Source: Haplosporangium gracile (Eukaryota; Mortierellomycota; Mortierellomycetes; Mortierellales; Mortierellaceae). From it: a DNA stretch of 11,727 nt. The position numbers and the translations under genes are program-made. The DNA is taken from contig JAAAUF010001128.1 of the NCBI GenBank assembly GCA_015499985.1, forward strand, positions 1 through 11,727. Reading direction: 5' to 3'. Below the pieces are notes generated by a model. It was given only the letters and a program-made list of their open reading frames with translations. It did no database searches and was not told where the DNA came from. Shown here in pieces: positions 7,517-11,727 of this stretch (the stretch's first letter is position 1; every line of letters begins with the position of its first letter).

Positions 7517-9580
7517 CTAGGTGCGACTGGATGTACGCCGAAGGAGACGGGATGACTGGCGCTTGGGAGACCGAGTCAGGAGCAGTGGAGAAAGGACGCC
7601 AGCATCCTCTCCATCTACACCTGCATGCTGGACATCCTCGGCCTTGAATCGCTTGGATGGGTCCAGCTCGTGGCCAATCGAATGCACCATCACAACACCA
7701 TCACGGCGATGAGTCAAATCGTCGTCATGAGCGGCGGTGATGGGAGGCAACGCCGAGGAAGGTGGGGGAGTCCTGGGAGAGGGTGGAGAAGATTCCGGAC
7801 TAGAGCAGGGTGACTCCGACACGTCGTCATCACTTGGTCGCCGGCGTTTTGGGGGCATCGTGGCCACCTGTTGGGGCTGCTGTTGTTGCTGTTGTCCTTG
7901 CTGTAGACTGTCCAGTTCATACTGCTCATCCAGCTCAGACTCCAACGCATCCAGACGCGACCCAAATGAGCTCGGCTCCGACACGTTCTGGTATCGACGA
8001 CTAATTCTGCGAGACTTGCGACGTTGACTTGCCGACTGGCCATTTTCAGCACTCTGGCCCGCCAATCCTCCTGCTGCAAGACTCTTACTTCGCTTGAGCA
8101 TCCTGGGGCCCCTTGATGGCGAAAGTGGAGGCGATGTGAGCGTCATTTCGCTCATTTCCAGATCAACTTGAGCGGGGGGACTAGTGACACACGAAAGAGA
8201 GTTCGGTGGACTACTGCCCTCGTCATCCGTATCATGAGCGTAGAGAAGCGAAGGAGGGCTGAGGACGTCGGCATCACTCTCCCACGATTCATCCTGCTGC
8301 TGCTGCTGTTGCTGATGTTCGTGTCTCAGGCCTACATTGACAACTGGAATCGATTTGGAGGGCATTCCCGACAATAGCGCAGTTGTAGCATCAGCGGCAA
8401 CAGACGTCCATTCTGAGACTGCTCTTGATCCAACTGCCGTCGTAGTAACAGTCTCGGCGTGGGACATATCAGTTGAACCTTTGGTGTCCAAAGAAGAGAC
8501 TGTTGCTTCCTTGGCGTCGTTTGCAGATTCGAAAGAGCCGCCGTCGTTGGATGCCGCAGTGGTGGTCGTAACTATCGCCGCAGCAGTGGTGGCGCTGAGG
8601 ATGACCGAGGCGACGGTGGGCGGTGTTACCTCGGTCACAGTCGATGTCAAGACTGGTTGGATTGGGAATTGGCCTGAGAGAGCATCCATGATTTCCTTTG
8701 TAGTAAGAGGAACTGTCTGTTGCTGCAGGTGTTGGTGCTGTTGCTGTTGTTGATGTGCATCCTGAGAGGGTCCGAGAGGAAAGGCTGCCATGGAGTAGGC
8801 AGAAGCCACCGAGGTGAGGATATGCTCTGCTGTTGGACCTTCGTCATCAACCACTGTGACTGTTGATATTGAGGATGCGGACACTGAGGGGATAGAATCA
8901 ATGGAGGGGATGTAGGTGGAGGAATGATCCAATGGCAACGCTGATGAAGAGGACGATGCAACAGTGCTGGGTATAGAGGAGATGGCTGTGCCAGGGAAGC
9001 AAGTCGAAGTCATGGTAGCAGCACTGGTTGACAAGAGCTGAGAGAGCGGCTCGTTGGGGTTGGCCGCCATCAAGAGCTCATAATACGTCTGCTGGGGCAG
9101 GTGTGAGGAGGATGAAGAAGATTGTTGGGTCGATAGGACGAGAGATGAAGCCGCGTTTGCCGAGGGAGAGGAGGAGGAGTAATCTTCTGAATAGGAGACC
9201 AAGGGGATAGAGGAGAGCGAGAGTGAGTGATAATGCTGCTGCTGCTGCAGCGAGGAATAAAAGTCAGACATGGTAGGATCGGGTATAGAAGTCAGAGCTG
9301 ACTCTGTTACGCTACCATTCAACGACTGAGATTGCGAAGGCATAGACATAGGCCCAGTTGCAGTCGAAGTAGATCCTAGGCTGAGCAGCATGTCGAGCGA
9401 GAGGGTTGAAGGAGACTCTTGACCCCACTCATATCCTGACGTAGGCTGTTGTTGATCGTATTCCGAATGGGACGCCATCTCCTGATCAAATACTTGCTGC
9501 TCCTGGAGGTGCTGTTGCTCCTGTTGGAGCTGCAGTTGCATCTGTTCTTGTTGCTGCTGCTGCTGTTGTTGAAGCAGGAG

Positions 9581-9619
<39 letters not shown>

Positions 9620-10362
9620 ATGGTGATGGTATCCGGCCATGACTGGGCGCAAGAATGCCTGCATCCTGATCCGATGCAGCATACTAATTGCATTAAAAAA
9701 CATATGCATGCAAACATAAAGGCGTTAATCCCTTTCCTCTTGCTAAGAAATTCATTCTTTAAACGTTCGTTCGATGCTTTTGGCCATTCCAGAGTTACCA
9801 TGATCGCCTCCTTCTAAACATCACGTACGTCTCTCATTGTCTCAATGCTGTTAGATAGCTTGTTGAACTATTCATTTTTTTATCACAACGTCAAGCATCC
9901 TTATCCCAATGCTTCAGTTCTATTACCCTTTTCGCACTTTCTCAATGACCATCCCCACCTCACCCATCCACTCACGCTGCCTAAGACGTACCATGTAAGC
10001 TGAACTTGACGAAGTAAGGTATTCTGTCTCCCGGATGACGGATGCTGCAGTTTCTGTATACACAAATCAGCAATGTGTTCAGTCATATGTGGGTCGACAT
10101 GTTCACGTTGCAGGTGCTGATGGTAGCGCTGGTATGTTATATGTTGCTGTTGCTGTTGTTGTTGATGTTGATGTTGATGTGAGTAGTGGATGTCGACGAG
10201 GCTGTTGTCGTTGTTGTTATTGTGGGTGTTGGTGTCTGTTGAAGTTGAGGCTGAGGCAGGGGTGTCGTCGACAGCCATGGTTGATGAGGAAGAAGAGGAG
10301 GACGAGGACGACGATGACTCTGAGGAGGTCAAGGAAGTCGGTGGTGGAGGAGACCAGTCCAT
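7517..10362 (-). CDS. Gene B: 845-aa Gln/Ser-rich nuclear-type protein with a SERTA-like motif split by an intron
   Basis: Coding exons are 10362-9992 and 9683-7517. Exon 1 ends after two bases of a codon and exon 2 supplies the third (TG|T, Cys124), so the frame closes exactly. ATG at 10362 (MDW) is the only ATG in the exon-1 frame upstream of the motif. Residues 16-27 are a Ser run; 48-73 are rich in Asn, His and Gln. Residues 97-131 form a SERTA-like motif: I97, L100, K104-L105, a 14-residue spacer, V120-Q121-L122, L126, I129. Four His and long Gln runs follow from 143. The middle is Ser/Thr-rich and acidic with Ser-Pro sites. Basic clusters near 652 (LKRSKS), 682 (RRKSRRIS), 737 (KRRRPS) and at the C terminus (RLLRRTSSR) look like nuclear localisation or basophilic kinase sites. 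No catalytic domain is seen. A nuclear co-regulator is the best guess, by analogy to animal SERTAD proteins, and is inference. Confidence 0.75.
9548..9616 (-). repeat. CAG/CAA (poly-Gln) repeats in gene B
   Basis: Two Gln runs separated by three Leu lie directly after the His4 segment, shortly after the SERTA-like motif. The part at about 9590-9616 is nearly pure CAG on the coding strand, the purest trinucleotide repeat in the window, and is likely to vary in length. Confidence 0.85.
9684..9991 (-). other. Coding intron of gene B (308 bp)
   Basis: The donor is ACATG|GTACGT at 9991, the same strong hexamer as in gene A. The acceptor is CAATTAG| at 9684. The intron interrupts codon 124 after its second base. 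An in-frame TAA just upstream in the intron means exon 2 must begin downstream of it, which supports this acceptor. The branch site is not clear; ATTAAC about 50 nt before the acceptor is the best candidate. The joined exons rebuild a continuous helical motif, which is independent support for the model. Confidence 0.75.
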
Positions 10363-11280
10363 CTGTGGGTAGCGTTGGTTGTTGTTGGTTATTGGTGGTG
10401 GCTGTTTGATATGAAGAGGGAGAGAAGAGGTCGTGTGCGCAGGGAGTAACAATGGATAAACAAAAAAAGAAGGGGGGTCCGAAGGGAGAAGTGTTTGAAA
10501 AAGAGGTGGCAATATGGTTTTGGGGGGATGCGATATGCGAGGCTGTGATGCTGGGTTGCTGTTGGGCTTGGTAGTATTTGTTCTATGGTGTAATGTGTAT
10601 ATGTGTGGAATGGGTGAGGGATATTTGCTGTGCGTACGGGATATGGTTGCTGTTGTTTACGAAGAAGTGGTAGTGGACATGAATATTGGGAATAAAGGGA
10701 GAGGGGAAAGGGTAATACAAAGAGACAAAAGGGGTGGCGAGTGTAGAGAAAGAATGAGTGAATGAGGAGGGGCTGGGTATGGACAGATAGAAGAGTGTTC
10801 CAACGACAGTTGGCACCAACAGCAGCAACAAGAGGTAGCAGAACAGCAACAGGGCAAGAGGACGGGTCAGGCGGTAATCAGCGGAGAGAAGGGGATGATG
10901 GCGGAAGGAGAAGGAGGGAGGGAGGGAGGGAGGAAAGGATGAGAGGAGAAGAGGATAAAGGAAGGGGGATGAGATCAATGCAAAAGTACAAGAGAGAGGG
11001 GAAGAGAAGGGAGGGAAGGGAAACAAAGAGAAGAGAGAGGAAAAGAGGTGTGAAGTGTGTGTGTGTGTGTGAAACGGGGTGAAGTGTGAAGGAACAAAAG
11101 GCGAAAAGAGGTGAGAGGTGCGTACATATGAAAAGAAGAGGAAAATAGTCGGGCGACAGCAGGAGATAAAAAAAAAAAAAAAATGAGGGAGGAGGCACAC
11201 CCGTTTCCATATCATTACGCACTTCCATCACACATCATGAAGGGACCACACGACACTTCTGTTTCTTCTTTCTTCTTCTA
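10363..11280 (-). promoter_or_regulatory. CT-rich leader/promoter region of gene B
   Basis: Read on the minus strand this stretch is strongly pyrimidine-rich, above all from about 11170 to 10880, as is common just before fungal transcription starts. The bases before the ATG read CCCACAG, a possible splice acceptor, so a 5'-UTR intron like that of gene A may exist. Donor-like sequences (GTATGG at about 11306 and GTACGC at about 11127) were seen, but none is convincing. A (GT)8 repeat lies at 11055-11070. No independent gene is supported. Confidence 0.45.
10916..10930 (+). other. Four-run G tract, (GGGA) repeats, G-quadruplex candidate
   Basis: Four GGG runs separated by single A bases fit the tight G-quadruplex pattern and are flanked by further GG pairs. 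The G-rich strand is the template strand for gene B. It lies about 550 bp upstream of the gene B start codon. Confidence 0.7.
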
Positions 11281-11518
11281 CTTCTTTGTTTGTCAACAAC
11301 CATACCTTTTCTTACTCTTTTTCCCGCCATTATTCATACTCGAGCTTCTCGTCGTTAATTTTTGCCCTATCGTCGTTACGTTTTAGTTCCCTCAAAATGA
11401 ATGAAAGGTCCAACCTTCTTCTTCCCTCTTTGTTCGCGTACTGTTGTTGCACCCGCCTTCCCCCTCCTCCCTTCTCCCTTCAAATTTTTATTCGACCTCC
11501 ACCGCCTCCGCGGTGCAG

Positions 11519-11546
11519 CCAGCCTGTTGTCTGGTCCAGCCTGTTG
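11519..11546. repeat. Short direct repeat, CCAGCCTGTTG twice
   Basis: Eleven identical bases occur at 11519-11529 and 11536-11546, 17 bp start to start. The pair lies in the distal upstream region next to CCAAT and CRE elements. It could be a paired protein-binding site or chance. Confidence 0.6.
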
Positions 11547-11584
11547 CATCTAAAATTAAATTCGACAGCTGCCCTCGTGATCTG

Positions 11585-11690
11585 ATTGGTTCGTAATCGA
11601 ATGGCAATAATTAAGTAGAGCAGTCGCACTTCAAATGCATAAGTGACGTCACAGAAGTTAACGGAAACACGCCCATAATTCTCTAATTGG
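11585..11690 (-). promoter_or_regulatory. Two CCAAT boxes flanking a CRE palindrome
   Basis: ATTGG on the plus strand at 11585-11589 and 11686-11690 gives CCAAT on the minus strand. Between them, 11643-11652 is the perfect palindrome GTGACGTCAC with a consensus CRE core TGACGTCA. CCAAT binds the Hap complex and CRE binds bZIP factors of the ATF/CREB type. The cluster is over 1.2 kb from the gene B start, so it may serve gene B through a long leader or a divergent gene to the right of the window. Confidence 0.5.
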
Positions 11691-11727
11691 CTGCCATTAT
11701 TGCGGGAAATAAGCATTTAGGAAGATG

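Noticed and set aside
9692..9801. Exon continuing in the frame beginning MVTLEWPKAS
   Set aside because: This is intron read-through in a different frame from the gene B long exon. The acceptor at 9684 gives an exact frame match and restores the helical motif.
10363..10512. Extension of gene B upstream of MDW to 10512
   Set aside because: The codon at 10512 is TTG, not ATG. The extra residues are Pro/Leu/Ser-rich leader-like translation, and the first ATG in frame is at 10362.
10583..11231. Minus-strand ORFs of 210 and 117 codons rich in Phe, Ser, Leu and Pro
   Set aside because: They lie in the pyrimidine-rich leader of gene B; the CT bias produces the hydrophobic residues, and no family features are visible.
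1..11727. CRISPR arrays, insertion sequences, transposon terminal repeats, viral genes
   Set aside because: No spaced direct repeats, no terminal inverted repeats with a transposase frame, and no reverse transcriptase or capsid motifs were seen.

Overview
The window looks like nuclear DNA of a filamentous early-diverging fungus, most likely a Mortierella-type species (Mortierellomycota). The evidence is short introns with GTACGT or GTAAGT donors and CTGAC/CTGAT-type branch sites, CT-rich leaders, CCAAT and TATA elements, and large proteins rich in Ser, Gln, Ala and Gly homopolymers. There is no bacterial signal such as Shine-Dalgarno sites, operons or rho-independent terminators. The taxonomic assignment is inference from style; no marker gene is present.

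Layout: (1) 1-553, plus strand: a TATA-driven short gene with a 141-bp leader intron, encoding a small secreted Cys-rich protein with a hydrophobin-like cysteine pattern. Its expected start codon reads ATA, and one conserved-type cysteine position reads Tyr. (2) 554-1822: mostly non-coding, with a 25-nt T tract, one 53-codon ORF of unknown status and the 3' flank of gene A. (3) 1823-4816, minus strand: gene A, two coding exons, 954 aa, preceded by a well-formed 5'-UTR intron and a CCAAT/TATA-like promoter near 5250-5332. (4) About 5333-7516: intergenic DNA with CT and CA microsatellites plus the 3' flank of gene B. (5) 7517-10362, minus strand: gene B, two coding exons joined across a 308-bp intron, 845 aa. 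(6) 10363-11727: long CT-rich leader/promoter region (purine-rich on the plus strand), with a four-run G tract, a perfect CRE palindrome and two CCAAT boxes.

The main result is that genes A and B, neighbours on the same strand, are otherwise anonymous disordered proteins, yet each carries near its N terminus a roughly 35-residue helical segment resembling the SERTA motif of animal SERTAD/TRIP-Br transcriptional co-regulators. The pattern is a K-L pair, a spacer of 14-15 residues, three hydrophobic residues, then Leu and Ile at fixed spacing. In gene B the motif only appears after splicing, because the intron falls inside it. Both proteins also carry R-R/K-x-S basophilic kinase sites, and gene B has several nuclear-localisation-like basic clusters. 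They may be a diverged tandem pair of nuclear regulators. That is inference from sequence pattern alone and needs profile searches.
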